Source: Actinomycetes bacterium | Lineage (GTDB): Bacteria; Actinomycetota; Acidimicrobiia; Acidimicrobiales; Palsa-688 | Assembly: GCA_021808425.1 (NCBI GenBank) | Contig: JAKBBS010000027.1 | Location: 1 to 25,612, forward strand | DNA length: 25,612 nucleotides | Direction: 5' to 3' | Shown: positions 12,902 to 21,121 of the stretch, in pieces | Numbering within the stretch: position 1 is the stretch's first letter | Layout: each line of letters begins with the position of its first letter | The notes under the pieces: generated by a model | Databases searched by the model: none | Seen by the model: only the letters and a program-made list of their open reading frames with translations | What the model was told of the DNA's origin: nothing | Translations under genes and position numbers: made by a program

Positions 12902-13749
12902 GCTTGTCCGGCGACGGTCTTCAACCAAGCGAAAGCATCCGGGAAAAAGTTGCCCACTTGGCCGCAGGCGGGTACCTCCAGCACTCGGGTGGCCGCCGGG
13001 GAGCCACTTCGGACCTGAGCATCGACGAAACGCTTGTCCTGCACTCAGTCGGCTGGGAACCTGTCGAGCTCGTCTGCGGCGCAAGTTCGTTTTCGATACC
13101 GGCGGGAGTGTGGCTGTGGAACCAGGGGGAGATCACATCGGCGTCGTATGCTTACACGGGCGCCCTTGCGCAAGCGGCGGCGTCGCTTCAGGGGGAATGC
13201 CGGGCTGTCGGCGGCCACGGGATCGTCGGCGTCCACCTGGAAGTGGCTGTCGAGCGACACCTCGTCAGCGCCGTGATGGTCGGATCGGCGGTAGCTCCGA
13301 CGGACGGAAGCAAGCCGCCTGGCCAGCCGTTCGCGTCCGACCTCTCCGGGCGTGACTTCGCACTGCTACACCAGGCAGGTTGGGACCCGATCGGTTTTGC
13401 GTACGGTGCGGCATTCGTAAACGCCCCGAGGCGCAGCGTTTCAGTTGCGATGAGGCAGAGCTCACAGAACGTCGAACTGACCAACTACACCGAGGCACTC
13501 TATGCTGCGCGCGAGTCGGCTATGGAGAGGATGCAGTCGATGGCCGGAAGCCTTTCAGGGCAAGGAGTGGTAGGAGTGAGGGTCTCCGAGGGCACGGTCG
13601 GCTTCGCGCGCCACGCGATCCGCTTTGCAGCATGGGGAACCGTCATCCGTCGCTCCGGGCGCCCCGACCGCCTCGGGGAACCCTCTATGGTCGTCCCCTT
13701 GCGAGACGAGTCGACGGCGTTTGACGCTGCTTCTCTGCGGGGAGGATAA
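12898..13749 (+). CDS. Tandem YbjQ/DUF74-like domain protein, last of the operon
   Basis: A 283-residue protein starting at an ATG overlapping the previous stop by four bases. Two domains are visible, residues about 36-134 and 146-251. The second is close to domain 2 of the 274-residue paralog: FASDLSGRDFALLHQAGWDP, then SSQNVELTNYTEALYAARES and GVVGVRVSEG against FTSDLSGQDFWTLM, GQNVELPNFTQALYEAREL and GIVGVRLEE. The first keeps ATSDLSIDETLVLHSVGWEP and GHGIVGVHLEV but differs elsewhere. The C-terminal 30 residues are a charged tail. The similarity pattern points to internal duplication followed by gene duplication within this operon. No membrane or signal segment is present. Function unknown. 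Confidence 0.7.
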   Translation: MSLSGDGLQPSESIREKVAHLAAGGYLQHSGGRRGATSDLSIDETLVLHSVGWEPVELVCGASSFSIPAGVWLWNQGEITSASYAYTGALAQAAASLQGECRAVGGHGIVGVHLEVAVERHLVSAVMVGSAVAPTDGSKPPGQPFASDLSGRDFALLHQAGWDPIGFAYGAAFVNAPRRSVSVAMRQSSQNVELTNYTEALYAARESAMERMQSMAGSLSGQGVVGVRVSEGTVGFARHAIRFAAWGTVIRRSGRPDRLGEPSMVVPLRDESTAFDAASLRGG

Positions 13750-13823
13750 TCGCAGGAACTGCGGCCGGCAGTGGCGGCTCAGGGTGACGGTTCGAGTAGC
13801 GGTATCTGGGGTAGAAACAAACG

Positions 13824-13871
13824 ATGAGCTCAGTGTCGCGAAGCAGGGCAGCCCAAGGACGTGATACATAA
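13824..13871 (+). CDS. Candidate 15-codon upstream ORF abutting the DUF4388 gene
   Basis: ATG 13824 opens a 15-codon frame (MSSVSRSRAAQGRDT) whose TAA ends at 13871, directly against the ATG of the next gene. The next gene's own ribosome-site candidate (AAGGA) is about 14 bases away, longer than ideal, so termination-coupled initiation is possible. There is no strong ribosome site for the short frame, and the arrangement may be chance. Confidence 0.2.
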   Translation: MSSVSRSRAAQGRDT

Positions 13872-14756
13872 ATGCAGCTTTCGGGCAGCTTCGAGGCGCA
13901 GGACTTCGTAGAGATCGCCGACCTCCTAGCACGGCGGCGATGCAGCGGCCGACTGGCCATTCGCGTCGGCGGCCTCCGGGGGGCCGTCCGAATAGTCGAC
14001 GGAGACGTCGTTTCTGCGGAGGCGTCAGGAAGCGCGCTAGTAAATGCCCGATCCACATGGCAGGTTACCTTCGAGTACATCCTCTTTGAGGTGCTTCAAG
14101 GCGACTACGGGACGTTTGATTATCAACCAGACGAAGGTTCGCTGGTAGCGCCGGGCCCACGGGTCACCTTCAAGGAATCGTTTGATGGGGCGCGGCTGCG
14201 CCTCGAAACGTGGCGTAAGGTGGAGAAGGTGATCCACAGCTTCGAGGCGGTCCCTCGACTCGCGGATTCGCTTCCAGCCGAGATCATGGTCGGTCGCGAG
14301 AGCTGGTCCGTTCTCGTAGCTTTGGACGGGCGGCGGACGGTAGCAGGGCTAGCGAAACGTCTGAACCGCGACATCCTCGAGTTTTGTGAGGTCCTGGAGC
14401 CTCTGGTGAGGGGAGGAGCGGTGACCGTGGATCAATCCGAGGCACCCTCCAGGTCCCTTCCAAAGGTTCGTTTGCAATGCAATCTGGGTCAGGCTTCGCC
14501 AGTCGTCGATGATGACGAGGGCCTCGTTAGTGTCACCCGGGGTGGTTTGCCGCTCGGCCTCGCTCGGCCGGCGATACCGATTGCGGAGCTGGCCAGTGTC
14601 GACCCACCGGTCGATTTTTTCCCTCCCATGGAAGAGACCGCCGGAGATGGCGTCTCGTCCGATCGTGGCGAAGAACTCGACGATGCCCATCGCATCACCC
14701 GAAGGCGGGGTTTTCGGGGGCGCAGTCCGTTATTGAGAGGCGCCAGCGGAGAATGA
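13872..14756 (+). CDS. DUF4388 (PatA N-terminal-like) domain protein
   Basis: A 294-residue soluble protein. Residues 1-100 (MQLSGSFEAQDFVEIADLLA, then CSGRLAIRVGGLRGAVRIVD, GDVVSAEASGS and GDYGTFDYQPDEG) match the DUF4388 fold found in PatA-type response regulators and gliding or signalling proteins. Residues about 110-195 form a winged-helix-like module ending in LVRGGAVTVDQ. The last 90 residues are acidic and low-complexity, finishing in an Arg-rich tail. It lies 122 bases after the DUF74 operon and 16 bases before the next gene, so it begins a signalling group with the RodZ-C-like and GGDEF proteins. DUF4388 proteins are thought to mediate protein contacts in signalling; no enzyme activity is expected. 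Confidence 0.7.
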   Translation: MQLSGSFEAQDFVEIADLLARRRCSGRLAIRVGGLRGAVRIVDGDVVSAEASGSALVNARSTWQVTFEYILFEVLQGDYGTFDYQPDEGSLVAPGPRVTFKESFDGARLRLETWRKVEKVIHSFEAVPRLADSLPAEIMVGRESWSVLVALDGRRTVAGLAKRLNRDILEFCEVLEPLVRGGAVTVDQSEAPSRSLPKVRLQCNLGQASPVVDDDEGLVSVTRGGLPLGLARPAIPIAELASVDPPVDFFPPMEETAGDGVSSDRGEELDDAHRITRRRGFRGRSPLLRGASGE

Positions 14757-14772
14757 AGTCGGAGTTGCTGCC

Positions 14773-15786
14773 GTGGCGCTGATCATTCCGCTCGGACTGA
14801 TCGCGCTTCTGGCGGGAGCGGCAGGCTGGGGAATCCCGCCGGGTCGCCGGGACGGTCGGTCGATCAGGACGCATAAGCAGACGGTCGGAACGATCGAGCG
14901 GATCGTCGGGAGAGTCGACTCCGAGTCTGGTGATGCGTCAAATCACGTCCGGCTCGTTGACGAAGAACAGCAGAAGCCGAGAAGCCCTGGACCTGCTCAA
15001 GACGCCGAGACGGCTGCGAGCGCAAACGTCGGGCGAATCGCTGCTCCCGCGAGGATTGTGAGCGTGGGGCAGCGCGCAGGCGTGGCGCTCGAAGAAAGCG
15101 ATGGGGAGCCCGCGCCCGCAGCTCCCAAGCGGAAGGCTCACGTCGAGTCGCCGCTCGCGCCTCTGCACTCGATGCGCTCGAACCGTTGGGGCGCCGTTCC
15201 AGCGGCGGCAGCCGGGGTAGCAGTCCTTGTTGCGGCGATCGTAGTGGCTGTCGGTGTCGCCCGGTCGCCTTCACCTCAAGCGACGGGGAAGCTCCCGGCG
15301 ACGGCGATCAACGGTCCGAGGGCAGCGCCAGGCGGCTCGGCTGGGAACAACCCTAATCAGTCCAGCGCCGGTAGCCCAAGGTCCGGCGCGTCGAAAGCTG
15401 GCGCTTCAGGTTCCGGCCGCTCCGCCGGCGCAGGGTCTTCCTCGCCGAACAACGTGGCGGCCTCCACTACGACGCTGCCTGTGGTCAGTGCAGCGACGTT
15501 AACCGCGTCGGGTTATCACTACGACGTTGCTGCAAAGGTGGTGTCTGCGACGCTCACGATCACCGGAACGTGCTGGCTGGCCGTCCGGGATGGCTCCGCC
15601 GTCGGCCCGACCCTCTTCGAGGCAACTCTCGGCGCCGGGACGGTCAAGACCTTCACCTCCTCGGCGAGCGGATTGTGGCTCCGGATCGGAGCTCCCGGTG
15701 CAGCTCAATTGCAACTCTCAGGGGAGAGCGTGACGCTCCCGGCAGGCGGACCCTATGACATCACAGTGACCCCCTCTTTCGGCTAG
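14773..15786 (+). CDS. Membrane protein with RodZ-like C-terminal (DUF4115) domain
   Basis: A 337-residue protein beginning at a GTG. It has a hydrophobic segment at residues 2-20, a polar charged stretch, and a second membrane segment at about 146-166 (VPAAAAGVAVLVAAIVVAVG). A Gly/Ser/Asn-rich linker of about 70 residues follows, then a compact C-terminal domain from about 245: GYHYDVAAKVVSATLTITGT, CWLAVRDGSA and GLWLRIGAPGAAQLQLSG. The C-W-x-x-V-x-D and L-R-I-G-x-P/A-x-x-x pattern is that of the RodZ C-terminal beta domain, which sits outside the membrane. The cytoplasmic HTH of RodZ is absent, so it is not a simple RodZ. It follows the DUF4388 gene closely. Role unknown. Confidence 0.6.
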   Translation: MALIIPLGLIALLAGAAGWGIPPGRRDGRSIRTHKQTVGTIERIVGRVDSESGDASNHVRLVDEEQQKPRSPGPAQDAETAASANVGRIAAPARIVSVGQRAGVALEESDGEPAPAAPKRKAHVESPLAPLHSMRSNRWGAVPAAAAGVAVLVAAIVVAVGVARSPSPQATGKLPATAINGPRAAPGGSAGNNPNQSSAGSPRSGASKAGASGSGRSAGAGSSSPNNVAASTTTLPVVSAATLTASGYHYDVAAKVVSATLTITGTCWLAVRDGSAVGPTLFEATLGAGTVKTFTSSASGLWLRIGAPGAAQLQLSGESVTLPAGGPYDITVTPSFG

Positions 15787-15863
15787 CCCCATCGGGGCAC
15801 CAGGGTTGCGGCAAGGTGGTACGTCGAGCGGGAGTTCGTGTTTAAGCCGGCAAATGCCGTTTT
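15786..15863 (+). terminator. Possible terminator region before the GGDEF gene
   Basis: Two small stems follow the previous stop: GCCCC/GGGGC (15786-15798) with a 3-base loop, and CGGC/GCCG (15848-15859) with a 4-base loop followed by TTTT. Both are short. The remaining bases up to 15918 show no convincing promoter or c-di-GMP riboswitch core. Confidence 0.3.
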
Positions 15864-15918
15864 AGTACCTAGTTGCCCGAATTAAGGTCTATGTGGAACA
15901 TGGCCGAATCTGAATAGT

Positions 15919-17607
15919 GTGGATCTGACAGTAGCCTTAGACGAAGTCGCTTCGTTGCAAAACGCGAACTCCAATCAGCACCCAGCCGAGCTGAACTGGG
16001 TTGAAGTCGCCCTCTACGATCTTCTCCAACTCGAGCCTGCCTCCCGCATCTCCGCCCTGAGCGGCGATGTCCCGCCTCGGATCGTGGAACTCCCAGCAGC
16101 ATTAGTTCGCGTGGCCTACTGTGAGAGCCCGGCGGAAGCTCCTCTGCTGAAGGTGATAGCACCCTCAGATCAGGCAGCGGTCGTCCGGGCGTGGTGGAGA
16201 GCGCGCTCGAACGGCATGGCGAGCGCCGTCGTGCACCTACACACAGATGCTGACAAGGCCAAAATCGTACACCTCTTCGACCTACGAGACCGTCACGGCG
16301 TCGTGGTGGTGGCACTCACAGAGGGTCGCCCGAGCGGCTTCCGTGAAGCTGCTGACCACTCGACACGCGTGTTTGAAGGGCCGCGGCCGGTCCGCTTCGG
16401 CCGGATCGCGAAGAACGCCAGCTCGCTTATTCTCGATGTAGACAGCGGAGCCCAGGCACTCCTCGGCTGGACTCGCGAAGAGCTCGTCGGAAGGCCCACC
16501 TTGGAGTTCATACATCCCGACGACCATCCTGGGGCTATCTCCTCTTGGATGGCGATGCTCGGGGACAATGGAATGTCGAGACCGGCCCGCTACCGCTACC
16601 GACACCGTGACGGCCGCTGGCTCTGGATGGAAGTTACGAACGACAACCGGCTGAGCGATCCGCTCCACGGCGACGTCTTGTCCCACATGGTCGACGTCAC
16701 CGACGAGGAACGCACGGCGCGCGACCTCCAGGTACGCCAGCAGCTGCTGGAACAAGTGACAGAATCTTTGCCCGTAGGGGTATTCCACGCCGATCTCGAC
16801 GGTTCGATAATCTATTCAAACAACAAGATGGTAGAAATGTCTGGCTTGCATCCCGGCCAGCTCATAGTCGAGTGGCAGGCAAGCGACGGCTCAGCTCACC
16901 GAAGGGAACTGGTAAAAGCTGTCTCACTTGCGGCTGGCGGCCAGGAGTCAAATGCCGTGATCGAGGTAGCCGGATCGTCATCCACGCCGACTTTTCTCTC
17001 TCTGCTTGCACGGCCGCTGCGAGATCGGGCAGGCGAGATCACAGGTGTCACCGGGTCGCTGTCTGACGTCAGCGGCGAAGTGCGCCGCCTGCGACAGCTC
17101 GAAGTCCGCGCCGCAACCGATTCGCTCACAGGCTGCCTCAACAGGCGAGCGATACTCGCCCGCGTCCAGGAATCACTCGACGACCTGAGCAACCCGAGGG
17201 GTGGTGGCGGCGTCGGTGTGATGTTCGTGGACGTCGACGGGATGAAGAGAATAAACGACGAACTTGGCCATGCCACCGGGGACACTGTTCTTGTGGAGGT
17301 GGCCAACAGGCTTGTCGAGTCGCTTCGAAGCTGTGACGGCGTCGGTCGCTTCGGCGGGGACGAGTTCCTAGTCGTGGCCCCAGGACTTTGTAGCGCTTCC
17401 TACGCTCTACTTCTCGCAAACCATGTGTCGTCGCGGCTTTCGGCAGCCTTCGAATCCGATGGTGTGGCTGTCGCGCTCAAGGCGAGCGTCGGCGTGTCGT
17501 GGACCTCCCGAGCTTGCAGTGACTCAGGCGAGCTTGTCAACCGGGCAGACGCCGCGATGTATCAGTCCAAGAGGGAAGGTAGCGGCGAGCCGGTCCTAGC
17601 GTACTGA
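15919..17607 (+). CDS. PAS-PAS-GGDEF diguanylate cyclase
   Basis: A 562-residue soluble protein starting at GTG. An unassigned N-terminal region (1-160) is followed by a PAS3-type domain (about 165-265; LLGWTREELVGRPTLEFIHP, then WLWMEVTNDN), a second PAS-like domain (about 280-390; LPVGVFHADLDGSIIYSNNK) and a GGDEF domain (about 398-560). The active site is intact: DSLTGCLNRR, FVDVDGMKRINDELGHATGD and GRFGGDEF (479-483). RSCD at 470-473 lies five residues before GGDEF, the classic RxxD inhibitory c-di-GMP site, so product feedback is expected. It should make cyclic di-GMP from two GTP in response to a PAS-sensed cue. No EAL domain or membrane segment is seen. It may belong with the two preceding signalling genes, although the 132-base gap suggests its own promoter. 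Confidence 0.9.
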   Translation: MDLTVALDEVASLQNANSNQHPAELNWVEVALYDLLQLEPASRISALSGDVPPRIVELPAALVRVAYCESPAEAPLLKVIAPSDQAAVVRAWWRARSNGMASAVVHLHTDADKAKIVHLFDLRDRHGVVVVALTEGRPSGFREAADHSTRVFEGPRPVRFGRIAKNASSLILDVDSGAQALLGWTREELVGRPTLEFIHPDDHPGAISSWMAMLGDNGMSRPARYRYRHRDGRWLWMEVTNDNRLSDPLHGDVLSHMVDVTDEERTARDLQVRQQLLEQVTESLPVGVFHADLDGSIIYSNNKMVEMSGLHPGQLIVEWQASDGSAHRRELVKAVSLAAGGQESNAVIEVAGSSSTPTFLSLLARPLRDRAGEITGVTGSLSDVSGEVRRLRQLEVRAATDSLTGCLNRRAILARVQESLDDLSNPRGGGGVGVMFVDVDGMKRINDELGHATGDTVLVEVANRLVESLRSCDGVGRFGGDEFLVVAPGLCSASYALLLANHVSSRLSAAFESDGVAVALKASVGVSWTSRACSDSGELVNRADAAMYQSKREGSGEPVLAY

Positions 17608-17867
17608 TCGCGATTCGAGGCGCTCTCCGGGCCGCCGTGCCCAACCACAAGTGCCTGCGCGGTAGTTACCGCTGTGAACGCAGCCAACTCTCGGCCTCGT
17701 CGCTGAGCGACGGTGGTGGCTGGCTCGACACAGGAGGCGTCCCGCTGATGCAGCGAAACACCAAGAGCAAACTCGGTACACAAACGAGCCCGGCGCCAAG
17801 GTACATGATCCCCACGCCTCTCAGAATACGGCTCCTGCAGGGTTTTACCACATTGGAACGCAGCGCT

Positions 17868-17883
17868 GGAGCCCTACGGCTCC
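17868..17883. terminator. Hairpin between convergent GGDEF and MPE-MprF genes
   Basis: GGAGCC and GGCTCC pair around CTAC, directly after the minus-strand stop at 17885-17887. No T run follows on either strand. The rest of 17608-17867 shows no supported gene. Confidence 0.4.
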
Positions 17884-17884
17884 C

Positions 17885-20800
17885 TCAGTGCCGGTTCGAG
17901 GAAACATCCCCAGACGGCATGAGGAACCGGCCGACCAGCGGCAGTTCCCAGAACGACTCGGCCCGAGCGATTGCCACCGCTACCTCCAGTAGATGTTCGG
18001 GAGAATCGTAGATGGCATATCGCGCGAGCCAGTCAGGGTCGAACTTGGCGTTGAACTTCCAGAGGGACTCGATCTGCATCGACCCTCCCATCCGTTTGAG
18101 CGTCCAGGCCTGGACGCGCGCCGTGAGACCGTCACCCGCCTCGCCTGCCAGGACGGCCCGCATGGTGGCGAAGTTGAGGCCGAGGCCTTTCATGCCGCGC
18201 GAGCGCAACTCCCGGATCGTCTCGACGACCGCATAGTCGATGAGGCCGTTCGGATGCTCGCCGTCGTCGCGGCGCATCAAATCCAGCGAGTAGCCGGCGA
18301 TGCCGGGTGCGGGGACGAACTGGCAGAACGCGACCGGCGGGCCTGGCACACCGTCGTCGCCCGGAGCACGTACGACCGCCATGAGAAGACCGCGATCCTC
18401 GGGTTCGAATACACGCCCGAGGGTCATCGAGAAGCCGCGTTCGACGTCACCCCTTCGGGATTTGGTCATGACCATCGCCAGGCCGCTGCGCAGTTCGGGA
18501 TCCAGGTCTCCGGGATCGTGGAAGCTGATGGTGTAGCCGTACTTTGCCACGCGGTTGACGGCCTGCCTCAAGCTTTTGTGTCGCCCCCCTTCGAGGCTGA
18601 AGTGGTCAACTGCGACCACGGCTTCGTCGCCGACGTACAGGTCGCGCATTCCGGTTGTACGGTAGATCGCCAGCCAATCTTCGCCTGCGCCGAGGCCACC
18701 GAGAGTCCACCCCTGCCGATCGGCGTAGCGGCGGAACTGGCGCCACGCTTCCTCTCGCTCCGCAAGGGGCCCCACCGGGTCCGGCGACACTAGGCAGACG
18801 GAACCGTAAACGGCGTGGGCGACGACGGTGTCGCCCCAGAAGAAGAAGCTCTTGTCGGAGCGAAGGGCGAAGTAGTCGAGGGTTCCCGAGCCGTGGCGGG
18901 CGACGACCTCCCTGGCCCGCGCAAGCCCTGCGTCTCCGGGGATTGCGACGCCGTCTCGTCCGGCAGCGCTGGCGTCAGGCACCGAAGAAGCGCCTGCGAG
19001 GTCCCGTCTGGCCGCGGCGCGACGCCTGAGCGAGACCCGGCCGCGCGCCCCCGTCGTCGTTGCGGCGGCGGACGCCCTCAGAGCGCTGCGACGTATCGAG
19101 ATGAGTCCCGACCGGCGCGCAACGACCGGCCGGAAGGTCACGACGAGAAGTGCTACCAGAAGGCCCACGGATGCCGTCACCATCGTCGGGAAGAGGAACG
19201 TTTCGATCCGTGGCGGGAGCGTCACCGCTGAGCTTCCCACCACCCTTGCGAGCGACGCCTCGAAGGCTCTGGTCCACGACACCCTGACGATGCGATGGTT
19301 GCGGGCGTGATCGATTGCCGTGGAGATCTCCACCGCAAGTGCGCCTGCTATGACGACGAGCACGGCCGCGACGCTCACGGTCGCGACCCCGCGTCCGGCG
19401 GCGAGCACGTCTGAACGCGCTCTAAACGAATCCCGGTACAGGTACAAGATTGCCGCCGAAGCGAGCGCTCCGGACACTTCGCCGACGTCGATCCCCTTGA
19501 CGAGGTGTAGGACCGCTACCGTGACGAGAAGAACTTCGCAGACCACCCAGGCTCGTCGCTGGCCGCGCCGGACACTTCGTGCGACGACGATCAGGCCGAC
19601 ACCGAGAAACGCTGCTCCAGCCGCCGCTACCTGCGGCACGATCAGTGGGAACAGTGTGCGTATGAAGCTGAGCCTGTCAGCTGCCGGGTCCGACATAGCG
19701 GAGATAAGAGAACCAAAACCAACGGCCGTTAGCAGTAGCGCCGCCAGTCTTCGTACCCGCCGGTCGCGACGTTCGCCGGAGCGCAGCGGTGGCCACGACT
19801 CCCCCTCCGGATAGCAAGAAACGACACAGGGTGTCGAGCCGTCTGTCGCAGCCTTGTCGAATCGATCAGCGACTAGTCGCTCGAGCAGTGCCGAGCCCGG
19901 AATGTCTTGACTGGCGTGCATCACGAGCACGACCGGATCGCTCTCGCCGGCCGCTGTCTCCACCCAGGACGCGATCGCGCTGCCGAGGAAAGCGGGAGGG
20001 AGGCCGAGCCCCGGAAGGCGGCTCGGATACGGCGACACAACCTCGGCGACCGCACCGGCGTTGGCGTAGAAGCCAGGACCCAGATGGGTGAGCTCCGCCC
20101 GGCACGTATGGCCTGTAACGAGACCCCAGTAGCCTTCACCGACGAGCGTGCGCGCCGCTGATCTCGCGCGAAGGTTCGGATCGTGCGCGGACGACCCGGG
20201 TTCGTCTTCGATCGCCAAAGCGCCCATCGCGCGGTTCGTTGCGCGGATGGCTGCGAATGCTGCGCCGACGAGTAGGAGCAGCTCGACGAAGATCGCCAGT
20301 ATGAACAGGCCGAAGCGATTGGTGATCCCGCCGTGGCGTGCGGAGTAGAGCGCGGCAGCGGGGATACGCAGGGCTAGCGCGGCAATAAAAGCAGCAACGA
20401 TAAGCCAGCTCGCGTGGATGAGGCGTCGATAGACGAGACGCGAAACCACGAAGCGTGCGAGTGATCCTGCGTCGTCTAAGTGCTCGACGCCGTCGAGCCA
20501 CCCCGGCCTCGCCCGAGACGGTATTCGCCCGCGCCGACCGCGCTGCGCTCGAGAGCGCAAGGCGGGCACGACCTGGCCGCGGATGTGGGCCGAGTAGGGC
20601 GAGTCTAGAGGGTTGCGCGGGTCTGTTGCGGCGCTGAGGGGATCGAAGGACTGTCCCGGCTCGACTCGCACCTTCCTTATCCCGTCAGGTCCTGCGATAT
20701 GCAGGTCAGCCGCGAGAGCAGTCTCGGCGCCGGTACGCGAACGTAGGATCTGGCGGTCGGTCGAGCTGGCCGCGAGCCTCGTGTCTCTGTCTCCCGGCAG

Positions 20801-21064
20801 CACGAGCACCCGACGTCCCCGGCCGGCGGCGTAACAGGCCAGCGAGTCGCTGAACTCGGGGTAGGCCTCTAGGGCTTGAGCGATCTCGCAGCCCGAATCG
20901 AACAGGTTCCCAGCGAACACGACGACGCCAGGACCGTCTGAAGCTTCGATAGAGCGGGCTACCGCGAGTATCGCCGAGGCGTGCCTGTCGGTTGGCTGTG
21001 GATTCAGATGCAGGTCGGCGAAGACTCTGACCTGCCCGTCGCAGGGTACGTCGACATCGACCAT
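17885..21064 (-). CDS. Metallophosphoesterase-like / membrane / DUF2156 (MprF-type) fusion protein
   Basis: About 1,059 residues from ATG 21064 (a TTG at 21091 would add nine). The N-terminal part resembles a calcineurin-type metallophosphoesterase: FADLHLN (D17, H19), FAGNLFD, LVLPGDRD and, later, TGHTCRAEL (318-321). The usual GD, GNHD and GHxH are altered to GN, GDRD and GHTC, so catalysis is doubtful. Two membrane segments (about 220-273) interrupt this part before the GHTC motif. Six or so further segments (about 440-645) follow. The C-terminal third, from about 715 (SGTLDYFALRSDKSFFFWGD, then GSVCLVSPDPVGP and LGLNFATMRAV), is the DUF2156 domain of phosphatidylglycerol lysyltransferases, which moves an aminoacyl group from tRNA to lipid. 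It starts about 57 bases from the divergent gene. Its lipid or amino acid specificity is unknown. Confidence 0.75.
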   Translation of the reverse strand: MVDVDVPCDGQVRVFADLHLNPQPTDRHASAILAVARSIEASDGPGVVVFAGNLFDSGCEIAQALEAYPEFSDSLACYAAGRGRRVLVLPGDRDTRLAASSTDRQILRSRTGAETALAADLHIAGPDGIRKVRVEPGQSFDPLSAATDPRNPLDSPYSAHIRGQVVPALRSRAQRGRRGRIPSRARPGWLDGVEHLDDAGSLARFVVSRLVYRRLIHASWLIVAAFIAALALRIPAAALYSARHGGITNRFGLFILAIFVELLLLVGAAFAAIRATNRAMGALAIEDEPGSSAHDPNLRARSAARTLVGEGYWGLVTGHTCRAELTHLGPGFYANAGAVAEVVSPYPSRLPGLGLPPAFLGSAIASWVETAAGESDPVVLVMHASQDIPGSALLERLVADRFDKAATDGSTPCVVSCYPEGESWPPLRSGERRDRRVRRLAALLLTAVGFGSLISAMSDPAADRLSFIRTLFPLIVPQVAAAGAAFLGVGLIVVARSVRRGQRRAWVVCEVLLVTVAVLHLVKGIDVGEVSGALASAAILYLYRDSFRARSDVLAAGRGVATVSVAAVLVVIAGALAVEISTAIDHARNHRIVRVSWTRAFEASLARVVGSSAVTLPPRIETFLFPTMVTASVGLLVALLVVTFRPVVARRSGLISIRRSALRASAAATTTGARGRVSLRRRAAARRDLAGASSVPDASAAGRDGVAIPGDAGLARAREVVARHGSGTLDYFALRSDKSFFFWGDTVVAHAVYGSVCLVSPDPVGPLAEREEAWRQFRRYADRQGWTLGGLGAGEDWLAIYRTTGMRDLYVGDEAVVAVDHFSLEGGRHKSLRQAVNRVAKYGYTISFHDPGDLDPELRSGLAMVMTKSRRGDVERGFSMTLGRVFEPEDRGLLMAVVRAPGDDGVPGPPVAFCQFVPAPGIAGYSLDLMRRDDGEHPNGLIDYAVVETIRELRSRGMKGLGLNFATMRAVLAGEAGDGLTARVQAWTLKRMGGSMQIESLWKFNAKFDPDWLARYAIYDSPEHLLEVAVAIARAESFWELPLVGRFLMPSGDVSSNRH

Positions 21065-21121
21065 GTCGGGTGTCTCGTCCGCGAAGTCCAACGCGACCCG
21101 AGATCCTACTACCGTCGGGCC

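Noticed and set aside
15787..15918. Cyclic di-GMP riboswitch before the GGDEF gene
   Set aside because: No recognisable GEMM core or paired conserved loops; only short stems are visible.
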